This document shows positions 23,476 through 36,300 of a stretch of 64,000 nucleotides of DNA, piece after piece (the first letter of the stretch is position 1; each line of letters begins with the position of its first letter). Position numbers and translations under genes: made by a program. The stretch is from Epinephelus fuscoguttatus. Its lineage: Eukaryota > Chordata > Actinopteri > Perciformes > Serranidae. The notes under the pieces are model-generated. The model saw only the letters and a program-made list of their open reading frames with translations. It did not search any database and had not been told where the DNA came from. The stretch lies in the NCBI RefSeq assembly GCF_011397635.1, contig NC_064760.1, positions 27,750,856 through 27,814,855 on the forward strand, in the 5' to 3' direction.

Positions 23476-25750
23476 GGCTAGACTGCATGTCATTTGTGTA
23501 ACGCTTGTTGTCACATGTTACGCTTGTTGAGGTTGTAAGTAGTTGGTGTGTTGGAAATGTTTGGATGTGTGCTGCTGTATTTTTTTCTTACCTTTGACAT
23601 TCCTCTATTAGCCCCTACTTCTTTGCTCAAGAGTCTTTACCTCTCGCCAGGCTGTCATTGTTAATATGAATTTGTTCTTGATGTGGCAAAAAAAAAAGAT
23701 ATTTCAGTCTGGACCAAAGTAGTGGAGCCATTTCACTAGCTAAACAAACTAACTAACTACCTACACAGTGCTGTGATTCACAATGGAAAGGATAGTATAG
23801 TCATTAAGAAGTAGTTTCCATTAAATTACTGACCCTAGCACCTGAATTCAGACAACAACAGTGGATTATTGCAAGCAGCCTTCACACTAGTGGACAAAGT
23901 AGAAATAATGTGATGCGCTTGTAGTGTTGTTATGTAGTGATGTATCCAGAGGACAGAGCCAAAGTTGTCGTCATTTTACCATCTGATGCACCATCATGAG
24001 ATAAAAGCAGGAGAGGCAACAAAATGTGTCAGTGCTGCCCAGAAGCTCCGGCTTGTTCCAGTGATTCCCTTCACATGCCTGTGCCATCTATCATGGACAG
24101 CAGTCAGAGTATTGCTGTGCCAAGCAGAGGCTTTGCTGGGAGGCCCAACGAGGGAGTAGCGATGCAGTGCCTTTATTGACCCAAGCCTCTGTCAAAGCCA
24201 AGGACAAATGGGCTGCTGCTTCACTGGGGGATTGATTTTTAGTCTAACAGGAGATCGTGGAGAGGAATAGAGAGTGTCCCATGGAGTGAGGACAACTGAG
24301 AAGTGGAAGGTTCTCCTGGGTTACTGCCACTCCTGTATGTACCTGAGCTGAATTCCTCATCGGCAGTTAAAAGGAGGAAGTTGGTGTTTTTGAACTGGAT
24401 TGGACCAAACTGGGCACTTGAGCACACGGTCTCTCTGCAGAGCTGTTCGTAACAGTTGCTTCATCTGTTAGGCCTCCAGCTGCAATAGTTTGACCGACTC
24501 AATCAGGGCCAATGACTGCATTTGACCAATTGCTCCAGGTTCAGTGACTGAGTGCATCCCTGTACGTCTCAGCTAGGATCTATCAAAATAAATGAGCACT
24601 GGTGTGTGTGAGTCGCATGACTGTGGGTGAGTGTGAGAGTGGAAGTGTAGGCTCTGGAGAATTTCTGTCAAAACTTTACAATGCATTAAGCTGTCCTCTT
24701 GTGGTTTACCACAAAAGAACATGACTCACAGGGCAGCAAACATGCAAGCTTGCATTCGCTCGCACCCGTTGGAATACACACAAACACACACTTCAAGCAC
24801 TGAATTACTTTGCTACAACTCTCGGGAACCAGAGCAGCAGAATCGCTTATTTGACTGCTTTGACTAGCAAGTCAAGAAAAGACCAGAGCTGAATTCCACA
24901 TAGATTTGCAAAAAGCAGTGCTTTATAACAAAGTTATTTCTTATGCATGGCCAACTGCCACGTTAATTTTGTTTTGAATTTTTAAGATATAATAGTTGAT
25001 TTACGTGCATCACATAAGATTGAAGGAAGCAATGAGAGAGAGAGCGTGAGATGAGGCCTAAAACATCTATCCTCCACAGAAGATGAATGTGCTAGCATGC
25101 AAACCGAAGCAACTGAAGGCCACTTTAAATGCAGAAGCTGTCAATAATATAAAAGGCTCTTTAATTAAGCGTCTGACGGAACACTTGGCCTTCCCCTGCT
25201 GGTAATATTAGCATGAAAAGAAAAGCTTAGGAATGCAAAAGACGCTTGTGTTTAAAGCATGAAGCAAACTCGTGCTGTTTCCAGCTTGAGTAAGGTCAGG
25301 GTACCTCAGCTGCTTGCAGTGTTTCATGAGAAATGTGTTGCACCTGGTGTCAACCGTATGAAAAACAAACACAGAATCTATTATGTGGGCAGTGTCATTG
25401 GAAAATAGAGGATTGTTGAACAGATGAAGACAGCAGCGCTTCTAAATTAAAATTCAACGCATGTCTTGATGTGCTGTGTAACACATTCAAAGGTATTACC
25501 CCACAACAACAAAATATGCACATCTTTGTAGATTTAGAGACATAAAAAAGATTACTGCAAAGTCAGAGACAAAAGAGACTAAAAAACGTTGTTGTTAGAG
25601 ATGAAGCTTGAAGTGTCGACAGGCAGGTACAAGGGCTGACAGAGAGGAACTACTCAAAACAAATAAATCAGATAACTTCAGAGCTCTAAAACTGATCAAG
25701 CTGCTACAGTTTTATGGCAGTAAAGACCAGAAACATTCAGAGCATAAGAG
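23476..25750. other. Intergenic DNA, no gene seen
   Basis: AT-rich sequence without a supportable exon. The part at about 25130-25260 (TTTAATTAAGCG, TAATATTAGCATG) has homeodomain-like motifs, but nothing more can be claimed. Confidence 0.35.
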
Positions 25751-25754
25751 CTCT

Positions 25755-26075
25755 AAAGGGGAACTCCACTGCTTTCACACATCAAAGTCTGTTTACAGGT
25801 GTTAGAGAGTGTTATTACATATGTGATTTTTTTTTTCTTTTTATAAAGCCTTCTGTGGCTTCAGAGGGAGCTGCGCAAAATCTCTCTGACCTCTGCAGCC
25901 TGTTCCTCATCTCTGCCGGAGGCTAGCGGTTAGAGGCTACATCAGCAGCAACAAACAAACAGCAAATAGTGCACCAGAATTTTTGGTGGAGGCATTGTGG
26001 CTTAATGCAGATGCCAAGTTTTGAAAACAGCCCCAGAAATCTGTCAGAGGGATGGCCAGATGGGGCCACTGGAAA
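25755..26075. repeat. Probable dispersed repeat
   Basis: It begins AAAGGGGAACTCCACTGCTT, a phrase I associate with a common fish repeat, and contains CTGCCGGAGGCTAGCGG. No clear terminal inverted repeats are visible. Confidence 0.35.
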
Positions 26076-26963
26076 ATCCTGGTAATAATAAAATAGTTCC
26101 ACAACAATCCTGTTTTAATGTGTTATGTATCTGTACATGTTAGATGATTCACTGTTCTTCAAAAGGGCTGGTTGTCCTTAAAAAAAATATAGAGAGCTTT
26201 AATGTGAAAGAGTACATTGATTGTAAGGAGCAAAACATTTACTGGCTGGAAACAAGCCTTCTCAAGTTTAGGGGAGACTCTTGGGTAACCATTGAACTCA
26301 TTTTCATTCAGACATTTTGAGATGAGAGTTCAAGGGACCAATTTGAAAATGGCCATGCCAGTTGTTCCCTCGCCAAAATTTGGCCTTACTGTGAAGCGTT
26401 ACTTAGCACCCTTCCCGACAAGCTACGTTGACATGGTCGGTACGAACGGATACCTTATGTTATCCAACATAACAAGATACTACTACCTTTGCGCTAGCTT
26501 AAAATGAGCATGCCAAAGCCTCTTAAAAACACTTATATCAGCTTCCATTTTTTCCCCAAGTAACTGTATCGCAAGGGGGCATGGTCCTCCAATGGGGGCG
26601 CCAGTGTTTAACAAGGAAGTGGAATACAAGCTATAAACAAGATGATATGTCTGGTTCTGTTGCATTGAACTTTTTGGTGGTTGACAATTTACAGGACTGC
26701 AAAATTGGTTGCTGCTGGTCATCAAATACCATAAAAACACCAAAATGATACACCTTAGTCCTCTGTGCCATAGAGCTCTATTGTTGTCAAAAACAGTTAA
26801 AAACCCCATTAATGAGCCATATTGTTGCACTGGCTGATATGTTCTTTCCATACCATAAACTCAGGGACTGTCTATTTATAGTCACTTGCACACACACAGC
26901 CCAGTCACTAGAAGAAATGTTAGCTTTATACATGTATGCAAACTATGGATATGTTCAGTTTTA

Positions 26964-28111
26964 AAGGGCCAGTGTGTAAAATGGGTTGAAAACAGTGACA
27001 TCAGTGGTCAAATTCTAGATTGCAGGGCTGGCTCGCTCACCCCTCCCGTCGGGTAAATGACGGTGGCCTCGTAGGGACAAAAAGCCTTGCGCAGACACGA
27101 GTTTTTCAGGAGTAGGTCTATCTAGCTTCGAGGTGAATATTTATTTAGAAATCTACGATACTGTAATGAATCCCTCACGAGCAGGAGACCAGAGTAGCGT
27201 TTGGGAAAAAGGCCTGTTTATTTGAGCACTCCAGGGGGTAAAAGACTCCATCCCAAACTCTAGCATAACACACACACTTCATACACACATACTCACTTAC
27301 AGTACCCAGCGGGACCCCCCTCCCCTCTCTGCTCCGCCAATCTCCAGCCCGCACACTGACTGACAGTGTAGCCTGCAAACACAGCTCAGCTGTTTGTTTA
27401 GCCTAGCAATATCTCTGGACTATAGTAGCTGCAATGGACGACTTTGAACGCGATTTTGAAGAGTTTCTTGTAGCGGACACAGACCCAGAGCCATACCTGT
27501 TTGAGCCGGAGCATACAGATGAGGAACTCCATGTGTTTGATGCTGAGCGGGTGAGAAGAGAGGCTGAATGCACAGAATGGGATTCGGTGCTACTGCTACC
27601 ATCGGGGAGATATATCATCAGGAGGAAAAGCACTGAGAGTGCATCACAAGGAGTGAAGTTGCGTCTTCTTTTCCTTGCAGATGACGGTTCGGGTTCATTC
27701 TCTCCTGTTGCGTGGTAAGTGTGGTCCATTCGCAAACTTTATAACTAAAAAAACTTTTCACTACTCTCTATCCACGAACTACTAACACTCTGCTGTTTCC
27801 TCCTCCTTCTTCCTTCCTTCCGCTGTCTTCGTTGGTTTATTTATACACGCGAAACGCGTTCTCTGGCTGGCTGGATTGTCCGCTCGGGCTGCCTTACATA
27901 CATGGCGGCGCAAGATGGCAACCTCTCTAAAGCAAGGCCCTTGCTATATATATATATATATATATATAAGCATAATTATAAGGCTACGAAAACCAAACGA
28001 ATTTTATTTTATAGCGATTATACACTTATATAAACATATTAATGGGTAAAATATTCAGATTCAGATTCAGATTTGACAATAACCCATGCCAAATATTACA
28101 CACTGGCCCTT
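26964..28111 (+). mobile_element. Non-autonomous DNA transposon carrying one exon
   Basis: The ends are inverted copies of AAGGGCCAGTGTGTAA and are flanked by TA on both sides (26962-26963 and 28112-28113). The 1148-bp interior has one well-formed open frame at 27434-27718 that runs into a strong splice donor, but no second exon or transposase domain. A (TA)n tract (27945-27968) and an ATTCAG-type triplication near the right end are secondary changes. The superfamily cannot be fixed from the ends alone. Confidence 0.75.
27434..27718 (+). CDS. Acidic transposon-encoded ORF, first exon only
   Basis: The frame starts MDDFERDFEEFLVADTDPEP and continues with EPEHTDEELHVFDAERVRRE. The first 50 residues are strongly acidic and resemble (YLFEPE-TDEEL) a motif I associate with short fish proteins annotated as P2X7-like or uncharacterised. 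At 27714 the sequence is GCGTG|gtaagtg, a strong donor, so the last codon or two of the open frame are probably intronic. It lies wholly inside the transposon at 26964-28111 and is best read as the surviving first exon of its parent's accessory protein. The function is unknown. Confidence 0.45.
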   Translation: MDDFERDFEEFLVADTDPEPYLFEPEHTDEELHVFDAERVRREAECTEWDSVLLLPSGRYIIRRKSTESASQGVKLRLLFLADDGSGSFSPVAW

Positions 28112-28129
28112 TAGCATTTCATACATATC

Positions 28130-28675
28130 ATCGGCTATAAATACTTCTCAAGTGATGCAATATATGAGCTGACTTCGTCATTGGGAGGTGTACAGGATGG
28201 TGTGACACCTGGGCATGATGGCTGCTAGCTGCAGGCCACAGTATGAAACAATTAACAACAACACTGGTGGGGTTTTTTTGACGACCCTTTGCAGCATATC
28301 CATGGGCGTTTAGGGCACCAAACCTGGCTGTTTTCCACAGACACTTTGCAGCATTTCTCAGTGGTGTTTGAACCATGGAATTTGGCTGTTTTCTACACAG
28401 CCAAACACTTTGTGGCATTTCCAAGCAGCATTTGAGCCACAGAACAAGTGATTTTCACTGTCACGTCCCTGCTTCCATCATTGTTTGGGCCACAAAACGT
28501 GGGTGTTTAAGCCAAAGCATGATCTTTCCCTAACCATAACCTAGTGGTTTTTGTGCCTAAACTTCACCACAACTTCACCAAAGCACTGTTAAGAAACAAA
28601 AAGATTCATCTTATTCGCAACAAAATAATGTACAAATGTAACATATCTGTGGTTTGAAGAAATGTAAAATTACTT
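28130..28675. repeat. Truncated copy of the 61.7-kb MITE family
   Basis: Its right end (about 28632-28672) reads ACAAATGTAACATATCTGTG then GTTTGAAGAAATGTAAAAT, matching the ends of the element at 61737-62182. It also carries the core AAGCCAAAGCATGATC and GTGGTTTTTGTGCCTAAACT. The middle has GACACTTTGCAGCATTTC-like units repeated two or three times (28280-28440). No left end is visible. Confidence 0.5.
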
Positions 28676-28689
28676 TTTTTCTGGCCATT

Positions 28690-30722
28690 GGGTTGACAGA
28701 CAAGATCCTGCTATGTATCACTCCTCACCTAAAAATAGTCCCAGACAAACACATGATTTATGTTTGTTTGAGCAACATCTGCTAAAAACCTACAGTGCTC
28801 AGTTGATGATGTCCATTCTTAAAAATTATTCTATTCATATAGATATATATATGACCCTCCTCAGTAGGAACAAGAGGGCTTGGGGCCAGAGACTTATGAC
28901 AGGGTTGGAATATTAGAAAGTATTGAGAAATGGATTAATTAATTGTTGCTTTTGGTCTTTTCATGTGATGCCTTTTCTTTGACCTCTCAGTTGTGCTTTT
29001 GTTTTCTTTAGAGGAATTTCTATCTCTAAATTCAGAGTCCCTTCTGGTTGCATCTGAAAAGCCCTCTAATGCAGGCAGAAAGGCCGACCGAGTTCAGCAA
29101 AGTTTTAATGTGACACTTGCTATTAATTTGGCCAGTTAATCACAAATGCTCACTATTCTCCATTAACTAAGCTTTTAATGCTCCCATTAAGAATTAATGT
29201 CACCCTGCTTTGCACTTCAACATGGGTGAGCTCATTAGAGAAACTCTCTGTACATGGCTCTTCTCTGCCCGGCCATGACACAATACATCAAAGTCCCAAT
29301 TCACTGTCTGGATTATATTGTTGGGGAATAAATCTAATCTGGTCCATTTATATCTGTAGCCCAGCCAGGTTCATCATTATCTCCTTGTGTAATCTCAGGA
29401 TCCTTCACATCTTTCTCCTTGCTCTTGCCTTTCCCTCTGTTTTATCTTTCTTTCCCCCCTTTAATCCGCCCTTCTTTCTTTCACCTCTACTGCTTCAGTA
29501 GGACTAAGGGATGAGAGCCAGACACTTTGCATATCTGGCTCCGCTGGATGGTTATGACCCCTATTTATCTGCTGTAGAAATTATAACAGGTGACAAAAAG
29601 ATGGAGCAGCATTGTGTTCTCCTGCTACTTACACTGTGAATCACAATCACATTGCAATAGGAGAGCTCGAGTGAAATGCTGCCTGGATCTTTTTCATTTA
29701 ATTAGAAATGGAGCTGAGCTAGAGTTGCTCTGCCGATCACACTGACTCGCAGAGGAAGAGGAAAGGAGGGGCCCAAGTCACAAAAACATCCATCAACACA
29801 CGAATCTGTCAAGTGTGTGTTTGTGTGTATGTGTGTGTATAGAATGAATACTGCACAGGTAAGAAGGGTGTGTGTAGGTGTGAGGACAGCGGGAGCTTGC
29901 AATATCACAGCAGGCTGCAGCCGAAAGATTTCATTTTCAACATCTCCCCGCACCCTAATCTGTGCGCCAGCTTAGAGCTGGAGAGTCGAACTGAGGGAGA
30001 ATGGGAAGGGTTGTATGGAACATGCAAAGCAGCAGAGTACCCGGAACGATGTCAGAGCAAAGAATCAAACAAAAATAGACGCTTGGCAACGTAGAATTTC
30101 AGCACCACGGGGTACATTTTACCCTTTTCACTCTTCAATTACAAACACATTTCACTGCAATGGCTGCAAAATATGGATCAATTACAATATTTATTGCATA
30201 TTCACAAAATCTGACACCCCCTGCAGAAACACAGGTACATGCTAGCCTTTAGTGGAGACTTCCTCTGTGAGGTTCATCCTGGGCACACAGCACTTAGCAC
30301 CTGGTGATAATCAAAGCCATGAGCCAGTCAATCAGTGTCAGTCATGTGCTGATCACACGATGTGACCTTATGAACAGCTAAGCCAAGTATCGATCCTCAC
30401 CTGCAGACTCACACTGACCACGACTCCAAGCACCCTCATAAATCTCTTTGGCTGCTTCTGCAGAGCTAATCCGTCCAGCAGTTGGTGTGAGGCTACTGTG
30501 TGTGACATGTCATATTTCCTGGCGAGCCTCTTATTGCATTACAATTGCTCAGCCATATGAATGAACGCATAGGGCAGCACATACTTGCTGAGACAACAGA
30601 AATTCCCATTATAATCATTTCAGAACAGTGTGTGGCCATTATGCAGCAGGAGTAAAGTAAATAGGAATTCCATGGCCTGTGAAATATGTATTTGTTTGCC
30701 GCACATTGCATTGGGGAAATGC

Positions 30723-30780
<58 letters not shown>

Positions 30781-32020
30781 AAAAGAATATAAACTAGGGT
30801 CTGTGGGGATGTAAGCTGAAGGAGGGGCGGGGCAGCTCTGAGCCTGCAGGCCCTGGATCAGCCTGACAGAATCAATGGGATCAATTAACATAGGGCCCGA
30901 GCGAAAGCAAACACTATATCAAATCCATCTGTAATCCAGTATGTGTTTCCTCAGTGTGTGTGTGTGTGTGTGTGTGTGTCTGTTTGTACAGATGCATGTG
31001 AATAGAGATCAGCATAGGCTACGATATGCGGTGAAAGAGAAAGTGAAAAAAGATGGTAATAAGAACAAACGAACGAATTGAATGGCAAATTCTTAAAAAC
31101 ACAGATTTAAGATGATCAAATAAAACTATCGGAGAGATGTTTGCTCAGATCATATTTAATCCCCCTCTTATACCATCATCACACCATCCTTTTTTGTTTT
31201 TGTTTAATTGAAATCCAGTTGGCAGAGGAAAAAACAAACATTCACACTTCCTGTAAGACACCCATGATAAATGATCCAGAGGGCAAAGAGTGAATCTGCT
31301 AGTTTCTCTAGGTTGGTGTTAAGGAGGTACTGCACCTATTTAGTAATGTACCTCCATATGGTTGGGACTTATGATTGACGGATTCTGAAAGAGTGAACAA
31401 AATCTAACCTGCATTAATCAGAAATATGGATTTATACTTGACACTAGAGGTTAGTGGCTGTCTTGGTTTTGAGTTACAGGCCAGTATTGGATCTGGCCCA
31501 GTTATAGTACCACCACAACACCAGACATATGTATTGTACATGATCACTATATTCCCCACAGTACCTGTGCTCACGTCTTTTCATTCACTATGTGATAAAG
31601 AGCAAAGATTGGAAAGGTCGCCTTGTCTTGTTACTAAATAGGAGATTAAATTCCATTTACTGTGATAGAGAGCAGTGATCACAGCGAGCGGAAGGTTTGC
31701 AGTAAAAATACATTTGCCAGATGTGTTACTGGAGAGAAGGTTACTGAGTCTTTCCTCAACTTAATTAATGTTGTCTTTACTATCGACTATCATGTGAAAC
31801 TTGTGGGGGATGAGACAAGCAGCCAAAGTTAAGTAATCACAGTTTTTGCGGCTGCCATCCAACTGCTGTAGCCCCGAACATTTTTAAAGAGGGAGAAATG
31901 TTAGCTTGGGTATAGCTACAATGGCTACGTGTGTAGGTTCGTAACCCATATCCCTTAGTAAGTGTAAATCCCCTTTTTGTCCAGAGTGTGGGTTATAGGA
32001 ATGGTTCTGCCTTGGTTGAA
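28690..32020. other. Intergenic DNA, possibly with conserved non-coding elements
   Basis: No gene is seen. The part at about 29090-29210 is unusually rich in TTAAT/ATTAA words and balanced in base use, as in conserved enhancers near developmental genes. The same is true of parts of 30300-30720. This is an impression from composition, not a comparison. Confidence 0.3.
30728..30778. repeat. (TG)n microsatellite
   Basis: About 25 uninterrupted TG units. A second, shorter (TG)n tract is at 30954-30979. Confidence 0.95.
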
Positions 32021-32035
32021 AACATCACGCTAAAG

Positions 32036-32130
32036 TGCCCTCTTGAGTGGCGAAAATGAGAGGATGTGCCCTATCAGCTGCCCTCTTGAATGATGAAAAT
32101 GAGCGGATGTGCCCTTTTGGCTGCCCTTTT
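32036..32130. repeat. 43-base tandem repeat, two full units
   Basis: Units at 32036-32078 and 32079-32121 start TGCCCTCTTGA and contain GAAAATGAG and GGATGTGCCCT. A third partial unit begins at 32122. They belong to a longer low-complexity block with more TGCCCTTTT phrases up to about 32180. Confidence 0.8.
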
Positions 32131-32224
32131 GTCCCCATGTCATAGATGCCCTTTTTTCCTTTTCGCCCCTGCCCTTCAAACATCCTGAGTCTGTCACTGA
32201 CCGTTTACATACAGTCTCTTTCAA

Positions 32225-32500
32225 AATAAATGCACTACATCGGTAAAACACAACGAATTGATGGGGGTTTTTTTTGCCTTCAACAACTAACGCACGTGGT
32301 TGGGTTTAGGAAAAAAGAACAGGGTTTGACTTTATAATCTTATGGGACACAAACACCGCTCTCCTGAGTGAAAGTCTGTGTTTTTTGGACCCATCCACCA
32401 CCACTCCCACCCACCCTATTTGGACTTTCATCGCCTTAACCTTCATTCATGTCCTGCCGCGTTTCCCCCTGATGCCACTGAGCGCCATTAAACTATGATA
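32225..32500. repeat. Dispersed repeat sharing the GGTTNGGTTTAGG core
   Basis: It contains GTGGTTGGGTTTAGGAAAAA and CTCCTGAGTGAAAGTC. The same two phrases recur, inverted, at about 43150-43360 and 56780-56870. Confidence 0.5.
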
Positions 32501-32641
32501 CTGTTGGTCGCGCATAATGCAGACTTTAAAGGAAGCCTTTTTCATTAGTGTCTCATGCTGCAAGTCACTGCCCAAGCACCGGATTTCGACAACTTCGGAG
32601 CGAGACCGGGTTGCCAGGGAAAACAGTGAACACACTGATTA

Positions 32642-33020
32642 ATTGATTGAGTGGGGACCACATTTAACAACAGCAAAACTATAACAAAACATTCATTTAC
32701 AAACTCTCACACAACTCGTGCAGTATAATCCAAGTATCATTTATTCAGTCGCATGCTCAGTACTTCCCAAACATATGTATTTTCACTAGAAAAAACATTA
32801 GTACTGGAGTCTAGCTTTGAACAGAGCAAAAATAAGAGTCACTTTCAGTTCAGTTTTAAACGATGAGGTTTTAGCGGATATGCATGTGTTTGGAAAGTAC
32901 TGAGCATACGACTGCATGAATGAGACTTGCATTATACTGCAGGAGTTGTGTGAGAGTTTATGAACAGTTGTTCTAATAGAGTTTTGCTGTTGTTTAAACT
33001 TGTTCCCAAATCAATCAATA
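32642..33020. mobile_element. Foldback element with arms of about 140 bases
   Basis: The arms at 32642-32782 and 32878-33020 are inverted copies. Shared words include AACAACAGCAAAACT, AAACTCTCACACAACTC, GCAGTATAAT and GCTCAGTACTT. The spacer is about 95 bases. There is no coding capacity. A lone arm of the same family lies at about 53395-53520. Confidence 0.8.
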
Positions 33021-33153
33021 TGTTTGACATTTTTTGTGAAGGCATGCCAGAAAAAAGAAGTTTCCTTCATGAGTTCAAGGTGACACGGCATGACTCATGA
33101 GGCTGGTGAAGTATTCTTTTAAGCTTCCGAAAAAAAAGTCCTTCACTTCCTCT

Positions 33154-33316
33154 AAAGGGAAACTATGCCAATTTTTGACCAGCTGTGTCATCACAGCGTG
33201 GGCAGTGTGTGTAGAGAAATGGTGTTTGGCTTCCCCTCATGCTGTGAGGCTCGGTGCTCCCCACCCATTCAGCAATGACACAGAGCTGGTTAGAAATCAG
33301 CAAAATTTCACTTTGA
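33154..33316. mobile_element. Foldback MITE, same family as 63716-63920
   Basis: The left end reads AAGGGAAACTATGCCAATTT then GACCAGCTGTGTCATCACAG. The right half is its diverged inverted copy (CACAGAGCTGGTTAGAAATC). The unit GGTGTTTGGCTTCCCCTC matches the centre of the copy near the right edge of the window. Confidence 0.65.
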
Positions 33317-36300
33317 ATCAACTCAATATGGTGTCTTCTTAGGGGTTTCCTGTCTGGTAAATGCCCCCATCTTTCAAAGTTTGTAACATTTTGCGCTCTT
33401 CAAAACCACCCTGCGTTGACCCTGATGAAATCACTGGGGGTTATTTTGAGACATGATGAAGCTGCTGTGGATGATATTATACAACTGTTTTTTAAGGCTG
33501 AGCGGTGCTTCCTGTGACGATTAAATTAACTTTGTCTTTGCAAAGTGTCCCTGTGGAGTGCCCCTTTAGATAAAACTTTAAGGTCCACCTGCACTTAACC
33601 TATCCAAAGGGAGCAGATGTGCTGATACGACACCATCCAACCAGTCATGTGTATATTCACTGTTGGGCTTATTGCATCGACAGTTTTGTGGAAAATCAAA
33701 CAATGACTCTGTGAGACAAATACCTGCTTTGGGCCTGTTATGGTATATGAGGGCATTATCTAGACAGGTTCCAGACAGTAAGTTTCTGCCTTGGCCTGCT
33801 TCTCATTTACTCAGAGCCAATATGACTATTTATGTGGGGTGCTGGGAAATGATAAACGATGGTGTGCTGCCTAATAAATATGAAATCCCTGGATCATTAG
33901 CTGGATTAGATTGGAGGGAAAAATGCATAATCAGCCCATGGATGCACTGTAGTCAGGGCGCCATCGATATCATTGCATCAGCTCACCCTCAGAGAAGGAT
34001 ATTTAGAGAGACAGGGAGAGAGAGACAGTTAGAAACAGGGAGAGTAAGAGAGAGAAGGAGAGAAATGATTAATTCAGTAATGGACAGCGAGCAGGCCGAA
34101 GCAATTATAGAATATGACCGTCTATTTAGCATTCAAATTGGACTGCTACTGCCACGGATAGTGAGGTTGTTTAGTGTTGGCACTTGGAGAAGGATAAAAG
34201 TTTTCTGTCAGAAGAACTGTACAAAGGCGAGAAGAGGGAAAACAGAGGAGATGAAGACACGCTTTCTTGTGTTGTCAAATTTATTGAGCTGGCGCTGACA
34301 TCACGTTACATCCGTTGTTGCCTTTACCTTTTAGCCTCCAGCTAAGGCTCAGAGACGGTGGGGAAGCGGTGCCACGGAGTGCTGCAGCGGGCCATCCCTC
34401 CAGCCTGCTGACAGGCCAGTCGATGTGTTTAATCAACCAAAGACACGCTATAGGGAAACAGGCCCTGCATCAAAGAAGTGCTGATACATTGATTCACCTC
34501 ACCTCCAGCCATAACAGCCTATCTGCGTTGCCTGATCCCGGGGCAGCCACGAGTACACATACTGTACAGTCGTCATGAGAAGAGAACATATTTAGTAGGA
34601 AACGGAGAAAGTGTGCTGCTAGAAGATTGATATTTTGTTCAAGCGTTGCTGTATTCCAACATCAGAACAGCGTAGAATTGATCCTGACTTCCTGGCTCCT
34701 AATTTCAAAGACCAATTTCATCCTGACACTGTAGCAGTCATGAAATACACATTAATATAAAATGTGACGTTAAAAGTTTCACAGCCAGGCTGCGACGGTG
34801 ACAGTAAAGCTCCCCTCATCTGCTAATGCCCAGCTTTGGAAGCTGTTCACCAAATCATAAAGATGAGGTATTATCTCCTCAATACTAGAGCTCTGTCTCA
34901 CTTCCACTGTATCCTTGTGGGACCTTAAAATGAGCAATAGAAGATGTCATTGTCTTTCATGGGACACTAACTTTTCCCAAGCAGCTTTCTTTAAGCAATA
35001 AAAGTACTGAAATCTCTGAAGTGAGGGGGATACACGAGGGTTTACAGGATGAGATGAAACAATCTAATTACACTAAGAAACTGTCCCACACACACACATT
35101 CACATGTCCATCATATCAGCATCATGCCTTCACAATACGCCACTGAGCTATTGTCTCTGAAGAGGTTTATTTTTGGTGCAGATTTCAGTGCCAGTGTGGG
35201 AAATGGCTTTTCTGTAATTTATTCCCCTTATCCTCTGACATGAGCTTTCTTTCTTATGAATTCTCCATAGAAGATAAACCCTGCTAATTTTTTCTCTCAC
35301 ATACTCAAAGACCATAACAGCAAAAAATAGATTTCTTTGAGGATATAGCTTGTAAGATCGCATTTCTTTTTACATCATCTTCCCATCTGCTCTGAGTCCT
35401 CCCACTCCCCGAAAAGGGGCTGATGGAGGCAATGCTGCAACCCTCTAGGTTTCCTTATTCGTCCCACTGCCCCTCGCCCCGGCCCGGCATCGTTAGCTCA
35501 CTGCAGGCCTAATTGGGCTGTGTCTAATAACTGCGGTCCCCAGGGTGTGCTCTAATGAATAGAGAATATAATTAATGCCACGGTGACGGATTTTGGCTCA
35601 CAGCCCTTAGGCAGGAGCTGCTCAGCATTCGACTTCTTCACCAACTTATCTCCCTCTGTCTCTTTCTGTCTCTACATCCACTCTGCTGAGCGACCACAGC
35701 GTTATTAGTATTGTCTATTCACCCAAGTTTCACAATTGAGCTTTGCTCCAGCATGATTGCTGTTCTGAAAAAAGCTACAGATGCGTAATCTTCCATTTGA
35801 GATAGCTGATCGAGTGGAGCCCTGAAATTGCCTGGCATTATATTGATATTAATCCGATTGTAAACAATGCTGCGGCTGTCTGCCCCACTGCTCTGAGCTC
35901 TTGCTTTTTTTTTCTATTTACAGGACTTACTGTGAATTTTAAGCGTGTTTGTGTGCGTGCGTGACTGGCTGTGGGTGGATGCGTGAGTGTGTGGTACCAG
36001 CGCTGTGTCAGCATATGTGTCAATGAGGCATCCAGGTGAATCCAACAAAAGACGGAGGAGTGAATAGCCAGCTGCTCTGCCCCTCAGTGAGCACACCTAC
36101 AGGCATCCATCTAACTGTCCGGCGCTCTGTCACGCCTCACAGGAAGACGCTGATGGATTCACCCTCGATCCTGCCCTTTCTCCTCTCTCTCTACGTCTCT
36201 CCTCTCTGCCCTCCCACCTCCATCTGTCTGCCATCTGCTCCAACCTTCTAACTTCCTCGCTCCCATGTTGCCTCATGTACAGTTTGATTTCACCGCTCAC

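Noticed and set aside
30493-30891. 132-codon minus-strand open frame
   Set aside because: Its length comes from the (TG)n microsatellite read as Thr-His repeats.
32036-32130. Possible CRISPR-like array
   Set aside because: The two repeat units are directly tandem without spacers, and the genome is that of a vertebrate.
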